Origin: Orobanche coerulescens
Taxonomy: Eukaryota > Streptophyta > Magnoliopsida > Lamiales > Orobanchaceae
DNA length: 64,000 nucleotides
Reading direction: 5' to 3'
NCBI GenBank assembly: GCA_033398695.1
Contig: CM065801.1
Location: forward strand, 50,044,358 to 50,108,357
Part shown: positions 21,275 through 32,503 of the stretch, one piece after another
How the letters are laid out: the number at the start of each line of letters is the position of its first letter
Position numbering within the stretch: position 1 is the first letter of the stretch
Program-made: the position numbers and the translations under genes
The notes under the pieces: generated by a model
Told to the model about the DNA's origin: nothing
Seen by the model: only the letters and a program-made list of their open reading frames with translations
Database searches by the model: none

Positions 21275-21450
21275 GGAATTATTAATTTATATTTTATATG
21301 AGGTCTAAAGAAATTATCAAAAATATATTATCTTATAATTTTAGCGAATTATTAATTTAGCACCCTATCCCCGAGTCGGGACCGGCAAAAAATATTATCT
21401 TAGAGAGTTTATTAAATAATCGAGTATTAATTTATCGAGTTTCTACTGTA

Positions 21451-22612
21451 TTTAGTAGGATCGGGTTTGCTATTCAAAAGAGGGTAGCGGCGCAACTTGT
21501 TGCCCGACTACCTGCCATTGTAATGTAATCCTTATTATATTTATTTGAAGTTTAATATAAATGAGTTTATTAAGCGTAGTGGTTTTGGTAATTCTCATCG
21601 AATTGAAGGGGCTGGTTTCTCCGGGGGAATATGGGTTCTTTAGAATTAGGGCTGGGATTTTTACCCGAAGAATCGAATTTTAATAAGAATCGAACCGAAA
21701 AAAATCAGTTCCGGTTCCGATTTTTTTATTATTAATCGGTTCCGGTTCTTAATTCGGTTCCGTATTAATAATTCGGTTCCGGTTCCGGTTCTTATTTTCT
21801 GATGTTAGAAAAAACCGGTTTGAAACCGGTTCTATATATATTTTATATATATAATAATAAAAATAATATTATATATAATTTTTTACATAATATAGGGATT
21901 AAATAAAGCAAATTAAATGTATTTTGTTCAAAATATTACACATTAAATTCTATTTCTACTTAAAATTCGTTTTTACAAAATTCGGTTTTTTTGCACAATT
22001 CGGTTCCTAAAAGAACCGAAAAACCCGGTTTTTACACATTAAATTCGGTTCCGGTTCCTAATTCGGTTCCTGAAGAAAAAACCGGTTTTCTCGATTTCGG
22101 TTCCTAATTCGGTTCCTGAAAAAAGTGGTCAAAAACCGAACCGGTTTATGTATTTAAAAACCGGTTTCGGTTCTTTAATTTTTTACCAAAAACCGAACTG
22201 GTCATAAACCGGTTCGGGTTCTTTAATTTTTTACCAAGAAGCGAACCGATCCCAACCCTATTTAGAAGGACTCTTTGGATTCTCTAGAATCATAAACAAT
22301 TTGTGCATCTCGGGATTTCTCAGAATAATGTTTGAGTCTTGGGTTACCGCAGTCTATGCTATCCCCAACATTACATTGCGTCGGGATCTCTGGTATACTT
22401 TCGAGGCTCTTGCTCATGTGGTTTAGGTTCCATGGCTGATGGGTGGAGATTTTAATTCTATTTTATTTTATTCAGAGAAGCAGGTGGTGCAGTCAATGTT
22501 TCTGGGATTTGTCAGAATTTCAAAGCTTGGTTTGATGGGTTTCATATGCATGATCTGGAGTTTAAGGGTCCTTGTTTCACTTGGGCTCATGGTACTGTTA
22601 TGAAACGATTAG
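21451..22612 (+). pseudogene. LINE ORF2 endonuclease, right part
   Basis: The LINE endonuclease resumes after pogo B. GFGNSHRIEGAGFSGGIW (near 21580-21633) is the conserved L1 block after the catalytic glutamate. After the hAT-like MITE (21647-22260) come QFVHLGIS, WVTAVYAIP and GGDFNSIL (near 22442), the last carrying the catalytic Asp-Asn pair. FKGPCFTWAHG then follows in a shifted frame. RT is not reached because the copia II LTR begins at 22613. Several stops and frameshifts are present. Confidence 0.82.
21647..22260. mobile_element. hAT-like MITE with AACCGG repeats
   Basis: This is a 614-bp non-coding element. The termini TAGGGCTGGGAT and ATCCCAACCCTA are inverted with one mismatch. 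The 8-bp flanks are TTTAGAAT and TTTAGAAG (7 of 8 match), and LINE sequence continues on both sides. The interior is dominated by CGGTTCCGGTTC and AACCGGTT motifs in both orientations around an AT-rich core. Confidence 0.85.
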
Positions 22613-23958
22613 TGTTAGGGTTGTATATTTATCATATGTTTTGCTTATTTATTCACGTTATGATTATGCAAATAAAATGTCTAATTATTTTATATTATAG
22701 ATAATGTGATGTGTTGGTGTCACATGGAAGATCGCATTATCAGTATCTTATAAAATAATATAATAGTTCACAACCTATATAATTATTAGACAAATTATAT
22801 GAAAGGTTGTAGTGTATGCTTGAGATTAGTTGGTCTTGACAATTAGCATGTACTAGTGTATTTGCATACGTTGAACTAGATTAAAGTGAGATAGTGTCTT
22901 CTGTACTGACTGTAAGAAGAATATAAATCTCGGACAATTATTATTTCTTAATTTTAAGTATATAATATTTAATTGTGTATTTATAATATTTATTGTTTTG
23001 ATTTATCATGTGTGAGAGTCAAAATGATTGACTCAATAAGCTTCGTATCTTGGGCAATAATATTATTTATATGACAATTATTATTCTTACTAGAAATTGT
23101 GTCCCGACTCGTGCGAGTTGATGTCCCCTTGAGTAGCTCGATAATGGTTATTATATTAAACCCTGCAGGTGGATTTAATTTTGATATAATAATAAGATTC
23201 GAGTGGTACAACTCTTGGATAAGATATTAATTAATTAAAGTTGTCCGTAGCTTAATTAATTAATGATCATTCGATATCTTAAACACGGGAAATAATATAT
23301 TTAAATAAGGAGCCCGATTTCATAAATTGAGATTTGGGTTGGAAGTGCAATATTAACTCTTTAGTGGACGGAGTTGCTATTAATAGAATCCTCCTTAAGA
23401 TCTCTAGAGTAGCTCATAATGCCTATAAATACAACAAGGGGGTTCGGCCGAAACATACTTCACCAAGCTTGAGAGTTCAATTTTTTTCTTGTGTTTAATT
23501 GTGCTTGACTTGTGTCTTTGATTTCACAATTTAGGTAACACATTAATTTTCTAAGCGTGTTTACTAGTACTAGAAAATAAATGAAAAGAAATCGAGTGAC
23601 ATTAAGCCACAAGGTTTCAGCCGATCCAAATTTGTTGTGCAAGAAAATCTGGAAAATTGTTGCCCACACGACATCCGGATATAGGCGGGATATACTCTAG
23701 AAGATCTAAAGCTAGAAATACAAGAAGATCAAGGAAAATTTCGAAGACTTTGCTTCACGTAATGTATTCTTAGATCTCTCAGATCTAGATAAGAATACTA
23801 CGAATTATCATGGTTAGATGCGTAGATTAATATTGTTTGTTTAAATTGCTTATTAATTAGTTTAATTAATTATTTGACGAGCCTAAATAGATCTGATTCT
23901 TGAGGGCCGATTTTAGTAAATTCAAGCCCGCCGCCTTCGCTGCGTTTTATTTCCAACA
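22613..23958 (+). repeat. copia II 5' LTR
   Basis: This 1,346-bp LTR starts TGTTAGGG and ends CCAACA, two bases before a perfect tRNA-Met-type PBS. A TATA box (TATAAAT) lies at 23424-23430. The partner LTR is outside the window, so the left edge is set by the TG start and the end of LINE homology. Confidence 0.8.
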
Positions 23959-23960
23959 AT

Positions 23961-23973
23961 TGGTATCAGAGCC
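23961..23973 (+). other. copia II primer binding site
   Basis: TGGTATCAGAGCC is complementary to the 3' end of initiator tRNA-Met, the usual primer of plant copia elements. Confidence 0.93.
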
Positions 23974-24779
23974 GGTCTTTAGGTTCCGTTCAATTTAATT
24001 AATTTTGTGATCAATTGCAAGCAATTTAAAATTTTCGTATATTATGATCTTTGGAATATTTTTGCTAGAATTGTCTTATAGGTGAATATGGTCCAATTAT
24101 CATGGCTATATGATTTATTTTATTTTTACGCATTTTTGATAATTTGGCCCGTTTTTGAGGCATGTATAAGTTTTTCCCGTGAGAAAATCCACGGGTAGAA
24201 TAGGATTTTATTTTCCTTGTAAACTCAATGTATTTTATTTCGTGTAAAATTATAATCGAGTTGGAGTACACAAAGTACGAAGAAAAAGGAGTCCCGGGTG
24301 AAAAGGAGTTCTAATCGGATGAACCGAATTGGACCGGGAAACTGTCGTGCGGTCCAGCCGCAGGATCGCGGTCCAGACCGCGGTCCAGGCTACTGTTCGG
24401 GTCGGGTCGGGTCGTCCGGTGTAGGGTCCTGTTTCGTATTTCCGTCGTTTGTTGCGTCCGTTGGTGCACAATATTTAAATTTCGAATTTTCTTGTGCAAT
24501 TAATTTTGCATGGAAAAGAAAGTTTCCAAATTTGGAAATTTTGTAGGCCAACCGGGAAGAGGTGACGAGATGCTTGAAGCAGTGGGAGATTTCGAGCCGA
24601 AGTTTTTCTCGTTATTCAAAACGAGGAACAAAAGCCATGATAATTGGATTTAATTATCAAATTTATTTTTATCGTTGATTTTTATTATTTTGGATGTATG
24701 ACATGTATGGATGTATGCGTGATATGTTTCTTGCATGTTAGGACGAGAAAATCAAAAACCTTAAGGCTAAAGTAACTAA

Positions 24780-25981
24780 GGGCTTGTTTACTTTTTACTT
24801 AATCAGTTTAGTGCTTAATCAGCTTAATCGATCAACTATATTTTGCTGTTTGCTTTCAACTTAATGATCTTAATAATGTCTTTTTCATTAAGGAACTTTT
24901 GGGGTGTCCTTACCATTAAGCCAGAAATGCTTCCCCAATATACCAAAATTACCCTCTCTAATAATAAAAGAATTGAGTATATATAAATTATCATATAATC
25001 TTAATTATAATTGAGTATATATAGTATAAATTTAAAATATATATTAATATTATATATTTAAAAGTCATAAAATATAAACTATTTATTGATAAAAAATTAA
25101 TATAACTATATATATATTAAAATATAACTTAATATATTTATAAAAATATTGTTTGATTATTTAAATATACCTGAAAATTATAATATGATTTATGAATATA
25201 TATTATAATATAAATTAAAATATATATATTTATTTTATATTATATAAATTATTTTTTTATATTGACTATTACAAAAATTAATATAACTATATATATTAAA
25301 ATTACATAACTTAATATATTTATAAAAATATTGTCTAATTATTTAAGTATATCTAAAAATTATAAAATTATTTATGAATATATATTATAATATAAATTAA
25401 AATATATATTATGTTATATTATTTAAATTTATTTTTATATTGACTATTAAAAAATTAATATAACTATATATATTGAAATATAACTTAATGTATTTATAAA
25501 AATATTATCTGATTATTTAAATATACCTGAAAATTATAATACGATTTATGAATATATATTATAATATAAATTAAAATATATATTATGTTATATTATTTAA
25601 ATTGATTTTTTATATTGACTATTAAAAAAATTAATATAACTATATATATTAAAATATAACTTAATATATTTATAAAAATATTGTCTGATTATTTAAATAT
25701 ACCTAAAAATTATAATATGATTTATGAATATATATTATTGTATAAATTAAAATATATATTATGTCATATTATTTAAATTAATTATATAAACCAAAATGCT
25801 CAATCCGTCCTTTATCAAAAAGGACTCAATTCATATTGAGGGGTAAAATGGTCATTTCTATCATTCAGATAGTTCATTCAGAAAAGAAAGAAACAATAAG
25901 ATATTTTTTCAAATCAGACAGATTAATCCACTCAGACAGCTTAATCCATTCAGAGATTAATGGAAAAAAGTAAACAGCCCC
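24780..25981. mobile_element. PIF/Harbinger (Tourist)-like MITE
   Basis: This is a 1,202-bp AT-rich element with termini GGGCTTGTTTACTTTTT and AAAAAGTAAACAGCCCC. It is flanked by TAA (24777-24779 and 25982-25984). Copy 1 of copia II has the single TAA at 6262-6264, giving the empty site. Subterminal CTTAATC and TCAGA motifs recur at both ends. There is no transposase frame. Confidence 0.9.
25030..25790. repeat. AT-rich tandem repeat inside the PIF-like MITE
   Basis: About four units of 174-182 bp occur, each containing TAAAAATATTGTCTGATT and ATGATTTATGAATATATATT. Unit starts are near 25141, 25323, 25497 and 25673. Confidence 0.88.
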
Positions 25982-26495
25982 TAAGTGATTAAATTGATTT
26001 ATTTTTAAAATAAAATAAAATTGACCTCCATAATTAATTTAAATTGCGAAGTAATTAGCATGCGCGTTGATATTAGGGTCTTCCTCCATATCAGATGTGC
26101 TAATTATAGATTCACTACTTTTAAATATCAAATTATAACAAAAGGTAAATATTATTTTTATGATAGGATATCTCCATCTGTAGGACTTTTATTTAAAAAT
26201 AATATTTTAAAGTTGTTAAATAATGGTGTTCACTTAGGTGTATTAATTAATAAGCTCCCATCGGAATCTATGTTAATTAATACATGGCTAAGAGGAACCA
26301 ACTATTAATTTTACTTGTCATAACGTAAATTGACTAGATAGTAAATTAAAGACATAAAACTCTACTTAAAAAATGTGTGTGTAATCGTCCACACGATCGT
26401 GGCTTGCATATACGTGTTTTTCGAGGTGTTGTTGCTAGCATATCTATTGTATTTTTGAGGTTTTTCAATATATTTTGCTATGCACTATATGATGA

Positions 26496-27577
26496 GTGTT
26501 TTTAATTTTATCTGAGGTGTCTTTCAATCCACTTGCTGTAATTCTCAAAGAAAACAAACTAGATGACACTAACTTTGCTGATTGGAAACGTAATCTTAAT
26601 ATTGTCCTGACTGCTGAAGAACACAAGTTTGTTCTAACTGAGGAATGTCCATTAGAACCAGATGCGGATTCGACACCCGACGAGTTGAAAGAATTCCGGA
26701 AATGGAAGAAATCTGATGAGATGGCTCGTTGTTACATCTTGGCTTCTTTAGCAAATGTATTGCCGCACCAACACCAGAATACGGGCATGAATGCTGAAAT
26801 GATGAAAAATCTCGGCGAGATGTTTGGTCATCAAAGCCGGGCGGCTAGGCAAAATGCTATGAGGGTCTTGATGACCACCCAAATACCTGAAGGAACCCCG
26901 GTAAGGGATCATGTTCTAAAGATGATTTCTCATTTGAATAAAATTGATATCTTTGGGGCTACTATCGATACGGAAACACAGGTCGATATCATCCTAGGCA
27001 GCTTACCTAGGAGATTTTACAGTTCCGCCTAAAATACAATATGAATCGTAGGGAGTATACCTTGGCGGAATTGCTGACACAACTTCAAGCTGCGGAAGGT
27101 CTCTTTAGGCAAGGTTATCAAGTTCTTGCGGCTACTGGTGTTTCGACTTCTAAAACCAAGTTGAGGAAGAAGAAGAAACAAGTGGGCCAGAAGCATGTGG
27201 AAACTCTCAAGGTAAAAAGCAAGACTCCTCAGCCTGAGGCGAACAAAAAGCCAAAGGGAAAGTGCTACAAGTGCGACCAGAAAGGACATTTAAAGCGGAC
27301 TGCCCTGCTCTTAAGAAATGTATGTCTCGTGCACTAGTAGTCAAAACATGTTTGACAGCTTGTTCTACCACTTCGTGGATAGTTGATCCAGGCTCCACTG
27401 ATCATGTTTGCTTTGACTCGCATGGTTTTCAGGTAACCAAGCAACTTAGTGCAGGCAAGATCACCATCAACTGGGATGATTATTCCAGGCTTATGGCTGT
27501 TGCAGTGGGAGTCATGCAGTTGAATATTAATGATAAAATATTAGTCCTCAATAATGTATTATTAGTACCAGATTTTA
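26496..27577 (+). pseudogene. copia II Gag and protease, copy 2
   Basis: The Gag is the same as 6779-7261 but begins with GTG where copy 1 has ATG. After IPEGTPVRDHVLKM and VDIILGSLP a stop or frameshift occurs near 27030. The next frame (27041-27337) carries ELLTQLQAAE, a lysine-rich linker and the zinc knuckle start CYKCDQKGH. A frameshift inside the knuckle moves to 27262-27577, where the protease reads VDPGSTDH instead of the usual DSGA/DTGA pattern. The serine-to-proline change alone would probably abolish activity. The frame is cut at 27578 by the chromovirus-type element and continues at 42783. Confidence 0.88.
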
Positions 27578-28319
27578 TGTAACACCCCCAAACCACTCGA
27601 GAATATTACAGCGCCACAGACCCTATCCGTGAGGATCTACCAGGCTAAATACAAAAACAATACATCACATTACATGCCGACATGGCTAAATAATGAACCA
27701 TTAGACCGATTTGGTCTTTTACCACAAAATACACATCAAACATACATAACTCTTTCCCACAAATCATACCCACTCAGGGGTTAGAATACATCAACATTCC
27801 CATAAGATGGGAAAATACCACAACGGAAAGATAAGACAACAAGACTTTACTAAAATACTCAACACTGGTCTTCATGTGATTAGTATCGTCATCTTCCATC
27901 ATTCTTCGTACCAATCCTGTGATTCGCTCCCCATCACCCTCCAAGTACCTGGACGCAATACAGACATCCACCCCCCGAATACTAGGGGGCTAGCAAAACT
28001 GTTTTCCTAGTGCAAGTATAAAGTGCAAATACGAGCTATACACATCATGCTCCAAGAATATAATAACATGATTAATTCCACAATTCAACCCAACAAAGAC
28101 TTCCCGAGATATTTAATTGGATAACATAGTTCAAACCGAAAAAAGTTGGAATGAGACATGTAGACTCTGTGAAAAGCATTTAAAAATTCTCGGGAGTTTT
28201 TAGAAAAACATTTCTGGGCTAATGAATCCTTAGCTTGACAAAACAACATAGGGACACGGGCCAAAGAATTGTTTTCGTTCAAAAATACAAATCCGGTCAC
28301 AAAACAAAGGGTCCATGAC

Positions 28320-28749
28320 TAGGGGTGTTCAAAAATATCCGATGTCCGATCTGAAATATCCAAAAATCTGAAGTTCAGGATATCCGAAAATTTGGATATC
28401 CGAAGTTTGGATATCCAGAACTTCGGATTCGGATATAGGATAGTACTTTTCAGAAAAATCGGATATTCGGATATCCGAAATATCCGAAAAATCCTAAAAA
28501 TTTTATTTTTTTATATTTTAAGTAATAGAAGGTATTCGGATATTCAGATATCTGATATCCATATCCGAAGTTTTTTCGGATATTCGGATATCTGATATTT
28601 AAATACGAATATTTTTTTCGAATATAAGGATATTCAAATATAATTCTTATTTTCTTCCGGATATTCGGATATCCGAAATTTCGGATACGGATATCGGATA
28701 TCAAAATCTACTATCCAAATTTTCGGATATCCGGTTTTGAACACCCCTA
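28320..28749. mobile_element. hAT-like MITE with GGATATCC repeats
   Basis: This 430-bp element has perfect 15-bp termini TAGGGGTGTTCAAAA / TTTTGAACACCCCTA. Its 8-bp flanks are TCCATGAC and TCCACGAC. The other LTR (near 40846) has the single TCCACGAC. The interior is mostly CGGATATCCGAA units. It has no coding capacity. Confidence 0.93.
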
Positions 28750-29180
28750 TCCACGACCCAATCATTCTAATCACATACTCGAGTGAATAACCCAATGGTC
28801 ACACCCGATACACAACCAAACCACAATACACGGAAACAATCACAGGGCCTGAATCCTTATGCCAAAATATCCCAACTAAGAAACGAATCATATACGACAC
28901 TATATTGGTGCCATTCTAGCCAAGTACCAAGATCTTATATATGACGTAGCTCACATCGGGAAGTACAACGTTGTGATATTCCGGACATATCATAAGTATC
29001 GAAATCAATATCATCACAAAACAATGGGGGCTATACAGGTACTGCACCTCACGTGAGATACATACCTCTCCCCAGAAAGTCCTCGTCAGGCCTCCCTGGT
29101 TGTACAAACCCTGCCAAGTGAACTGCAGAGTCCTCAGTCTACGGAACCCAGGGGACTCACACTGGTTTTTTACTTGGCAC

Positions 29181-30206
29181 TAGTGTTGCCACCGGGCCGT
29201 GATCCACCGGTTCCAGTTCACTAGAAGAGGTGAACCGGAACCGGCCCCCAGATATGTAGAAGGGCGGTTCGGTCAAATGGCAGCGGTTAGTTAATGTTTT
29301 TGTATTTTTTATGTAATTTATAATATTTGTAATATTGTTTATATCTTCTTTTTTTCTAAATTAAATTATTTATGTTGAAATTTCTAAATTTTGTAATTTA
29401 CAAGTGTTGAAATTTTAAAATTACTTAAGTTAATTTAATAAAAATATAATAAGTTATTAAATAATTTAGAAATTTAGAAATTCTTTATGTTGTATATTTT
29501 TTATGTAAATTATAGTAACTTGTAATATTTTTTATGACTTTTTTTTTTGAAATTAAATTACTTGTGTTGAAATTTTGTAATATTGAAAACTTGAAATGCA
29601 ATAAAGTAAAAATAGTTCTAAAACATTTACAATCAAAATAATGAATAAAAATTGAGATCTTCATTGATTTCTATGATTCTATCTATGTACAAAAGAAATA
29701 TTACAATGATACAATCTTTAAAATTGAATAAATAAACTAACTAATACTAAATTCACTATATAAAAAAAATGTTACAATTATGATACAATCTTTAAAATTG
29801 AATAAGCAAACTAACTAATTACTAACTAAACTAATAAAAAAATGTCACAATGATACAATACTTTTTTTACAAGGGGAAAAAGAATGAATAAATAAAGGGC
29901 TTGAGCTCAATTTTAATATTTAATCCGTCTCAACTAACTTGAAATGTTTTTTTTGAAATAAAAATTTGAAATGTTTTTTTCTTAAATAAAAATTTCAAAA
30001 TTTGAATTTTGAATTTGGGCGGAAAACCGCCGGTTAACCAGAACCGCCGGTTCACGGGCCCAGAAACCTTCGACCCGTAACCGGCCCGTGCAGCACAGCG
30101 GTTCCGGTTCCGGAACCGACCCGCCGGTTCCGGTTCCGACCCGGACCGTTGAATCCGGGCCGGTCCGGGCCGGAACCCTGGTTCCGGTTAAAATGTGGCA
30201 ACACTA
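29181..30206. mobile_element. hAT-like MITE with CCGGTTCC repeats
   Basis: This 1,026-bp element has termini TAGTGTTGCCAC / GTGGCAACACTA and a perfect 8-bp duplication CTTGGCAC. The partner LTR has the single CTTGGCAC near 41265. Both ends contain CCGCCGGTTCCGGTTCC-type repeats, and the middle is AT-rich. It has no coding capacity. Confidence 0.93.
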
Positions 30207-31379
30207 CTTGGCACACGACCACACATCGCACTTTTTGAAATCACAGTTCACAACATCTTTCACAAAGTCATTCCCCCGAAGTACGTCATTTGTAAACCAA
30301 GGTATTTGTTAGAAATGGCCACTACATCTGACACGTATTCACATCACACCACCTCACGTACTCAACAATAACACGCATAACCACACACATACACACACGC
30401 ATACTTCTTGCCCAAAAAGATATACTTTAAGTCCACTATCGACATAATCACACACAACGGTACCATACGCAACCAAGACACCCCAATGCACAACCCCTTA
30501 CTCATTCTTAGGACCACACATTCATTCACAAACACAAGTAGATTATTAAAGAGAGCTTTTATAGAGAATATATCGATTCTTTTAAAAGTTCATTAAAACA
30601 TTCCAATCGCTCACATAGTCAATTATCAACTATTATGGTTACGAACATGAAGTGTATAGGCAAGATACTTGCCTCAATAATCAATACCGAAACCTCCGAC
30701 GACACGGCTCAACCGGGAAACCTCGAACACCTAAAATCCTCCAGTGAAAACAACGAAAACAAGATCATTACAAGTATAACGGTTAACAACGACGAGAAAC
30801 GCACCCAAAAAACAAGGGAAAACCCTTAGAGGCATTTAATCGGACATTAAATGCTCAAGGCTCCCTACGAACATAAAAATAAAGGTTGGACCCAAAAGAA
30901 TTAAAGATACGGGTAAACAATCCGTAAATCGTGACCCATGATTCCCAACAACATCATCTCTTCCATCAAAATTGGATGAAACAACGAAATAAAGAAAGAA
31001 CCACCGAAAAATCAATTCTAGGAATTTTCAAGGGATTACCTTCGATCGGGGCTCAGTAAGCGCGGGCATGTAACCCAAGCTGGGGACAATGAGGCGATCA
31101 GGTCATGCTGGCAAACTTACCTCTAGATCGGGGGTGAGCTCGAGCCTCTTGGGGGGTACTCAGGACAGGGGACGATCCTCCTCGTATGCGTGTGTGGGAA
31201 AAAAAAAGAAAAAAAAAGATGATGATAATAGACAACAAGCAAGCTTCCCAAGTGATCCTCAAAGATGTTCCAGTCAAAACCCTCGAATTTTGCCGAAGGA
31301 TCACGAAAGAAATGAAGAAAAGCAGAAAAATGTCGGCCACAACCCGTGCCCAGGCCTTATATACCGAATCTGCCGAGCC

Positions 31380-31640
31380 ATTACGACCGTAACCGGCAAT
31401 GTATTACGGTCGTAATTGGCCTTCCCGGGCCTTCTACCCAAATTGTGCAGCACCCTTACGGCCGTAACCGGCAGGTCCCTTACGGCCATAACCGGACACT
31501 ACATTGCGGCCATAACCGAGCATCCATTGCGGCCATAACCGACAGGCACCTTACGGCCGTAACCGAGCACCCATTTCGGCCGTAACCGACAGGCACCTTA
31601 CGGTCGTAACCGGCAGGTCCTTACGGCCGTAACTAGGCCT
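31380..31640. repeat. TTACGGCCGTAA palindrome array (left LTR)
   Basis: Roughly ten spaced copies or variants of the 12-bp palindrome TTACGGCCGTAA are joined by CCGGCAGGTCC or CCGAGCACCCA. The array lies immediately upstream, on the minus strand, of the LTR TATA-like box. Confidence 0.9.
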
Positions 31641-31956
31641 GGTGAGTCCTGCCCCGAAACGTGCGGTCGTGACTCAGCCGCGGCCAACTCCGAAAGCCCG
31701 GTTAGATGCTCGACGACGTCGATCATAGAAAAGTTGACCCCCGTTCGGAAATCATGGTAGTCTTTTCATTGAGGGGAACGGCGAACTAGAACATCATGCA
31801 AACGCACCGACTAAGATACAGAACAACAACAAGCAGGCTACGGAACACGACGTACCACAGTACAAGCACACGATTTCAAAGACGCGGACGACAACAAACC
31901 GCTCAATCGAAAATAGAAAATTCAATAAAACCGGGACGAAGATCTCAGGTATTACA

Positions 31957-32503
31957 TTCTACCCCTCTTAAAAGAAGTTTCGTACCCGAAACTTAAGACA
32001 GGAAACAATCAACGCAAGACAATCTCAGATAACACATGTTATCTGTCGCCGACAACCCGCAATGAATCACAAGCAGTACGTGGCTGCTACCATTCATATC
32101 GCTGCACCAGACTAATAACAAAACAGCAACGAATAAAAATCAATATGGTTGACCAACCCGAGCAGCACATCAATCAAAATGCTAGTTAAACGCTGAACAA
32201 ATACGAAATTTCACAACTCAAGGTTTGGAAGATCGAATACGAAGCAAATTCCCCGAACTTAAGGAAATTATGGAGTGATCCGAACGCTCGAAAAAAAAAT
32301 CACGATACGAGATCAACAAAATCCGGACAACAAATTATCGAACAAGCATATTCAAATCACAACGAACAACAAAATTCGAATAACAATTCCAATGTTCACA
32401 CCTTGGCTCAAGACAATAGATGATCTGGTAAAGACTACAAGAGTTCATTTGCATCAGATTCATGGGAATGGAATCCGAGTTCGTAAGGAAATCACAACGA
32501 TGT
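31957..32503 (-). other. 3' end of the chromovirus internal region
   Basis: Next to the LTR the minus strand reads TTTTAAGAGGGGTAGAATG, a PPT-like purine tract as in Tekay-type elements. The remainder shows no recognisable domain. Confidence 0.6.

Larger units (their letters stand above)
8370..21448 (+). mobile_element. pogo-like DNA transposon copy B, carrying a Tat retrotransposon
   Basis: This is the same pogo family as copy A, in opposite orientation. It begins CAGTAGAAACTC at 8370 and ends GAGTTTCTACTG at 21448, flanked by TA duplications (8368-8369 and 21449-21450). Removing the inserted Tat element and one ATTGT repeat leaves about 2,179 bp, matching copy A. Bases 8370-8544 and 19440-19610 are AT-rich terminal sequence, and 21275-21448 is the other terminal region. 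The transposase lies at 19611-21274. Confidence 0.95.
23974..26495 (+). other. copia II untranslated leader
   Basis: This is non-coding sequence between the PBS and gag. Bases 24335-24440 are unusually GC-rich, with repeated GCGGTCCAG and the palindrome GGACCGCGGTCC. From 24464 on it matches copy 1 (5949-6778), except for the PIF-like MITE at 24780-25981. No gene is seen. Confidence 0.75.
27578..31956 (-). repeat. 3' LTR of the non-autonomous chromovirus, with two MITEs
   Basis: In plus orientation the LTR starts TGTAACACCC and ends GGTATTACA. Without the two MITEs it is about 2.9 kb, against 2.68 kb for the partner. Bases 31048-31230 differ in content from the partner and include a purine-rich stretch. 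A minus-strand TATA-like GGTATATAAGG lies at 31355-31365, directly beside a palindrome array. Confidence 0.9.

Noticed and set aside
21567..21640. Host gene fragment (RNA-binding or phosphatase-like block)
   Set aside because: The sequence matches the conserved order of an L1-type endonuclease and continues the frame of 8224-8367 across the pogo insertion.
23961..23973. tRNA gene remnant
   Set aside because: Only a 13-base complement of initiator tRNA-Met is present next to an LTR. It is a primer binding site, and no cloverleaf can be drawn.
28320..28749. Simple satellite or microsatellite expansion
   Set aside because: Perfect 15-bp inverted ends and an 8-bp duplication, absent from the partner LTR, show a transposed element.
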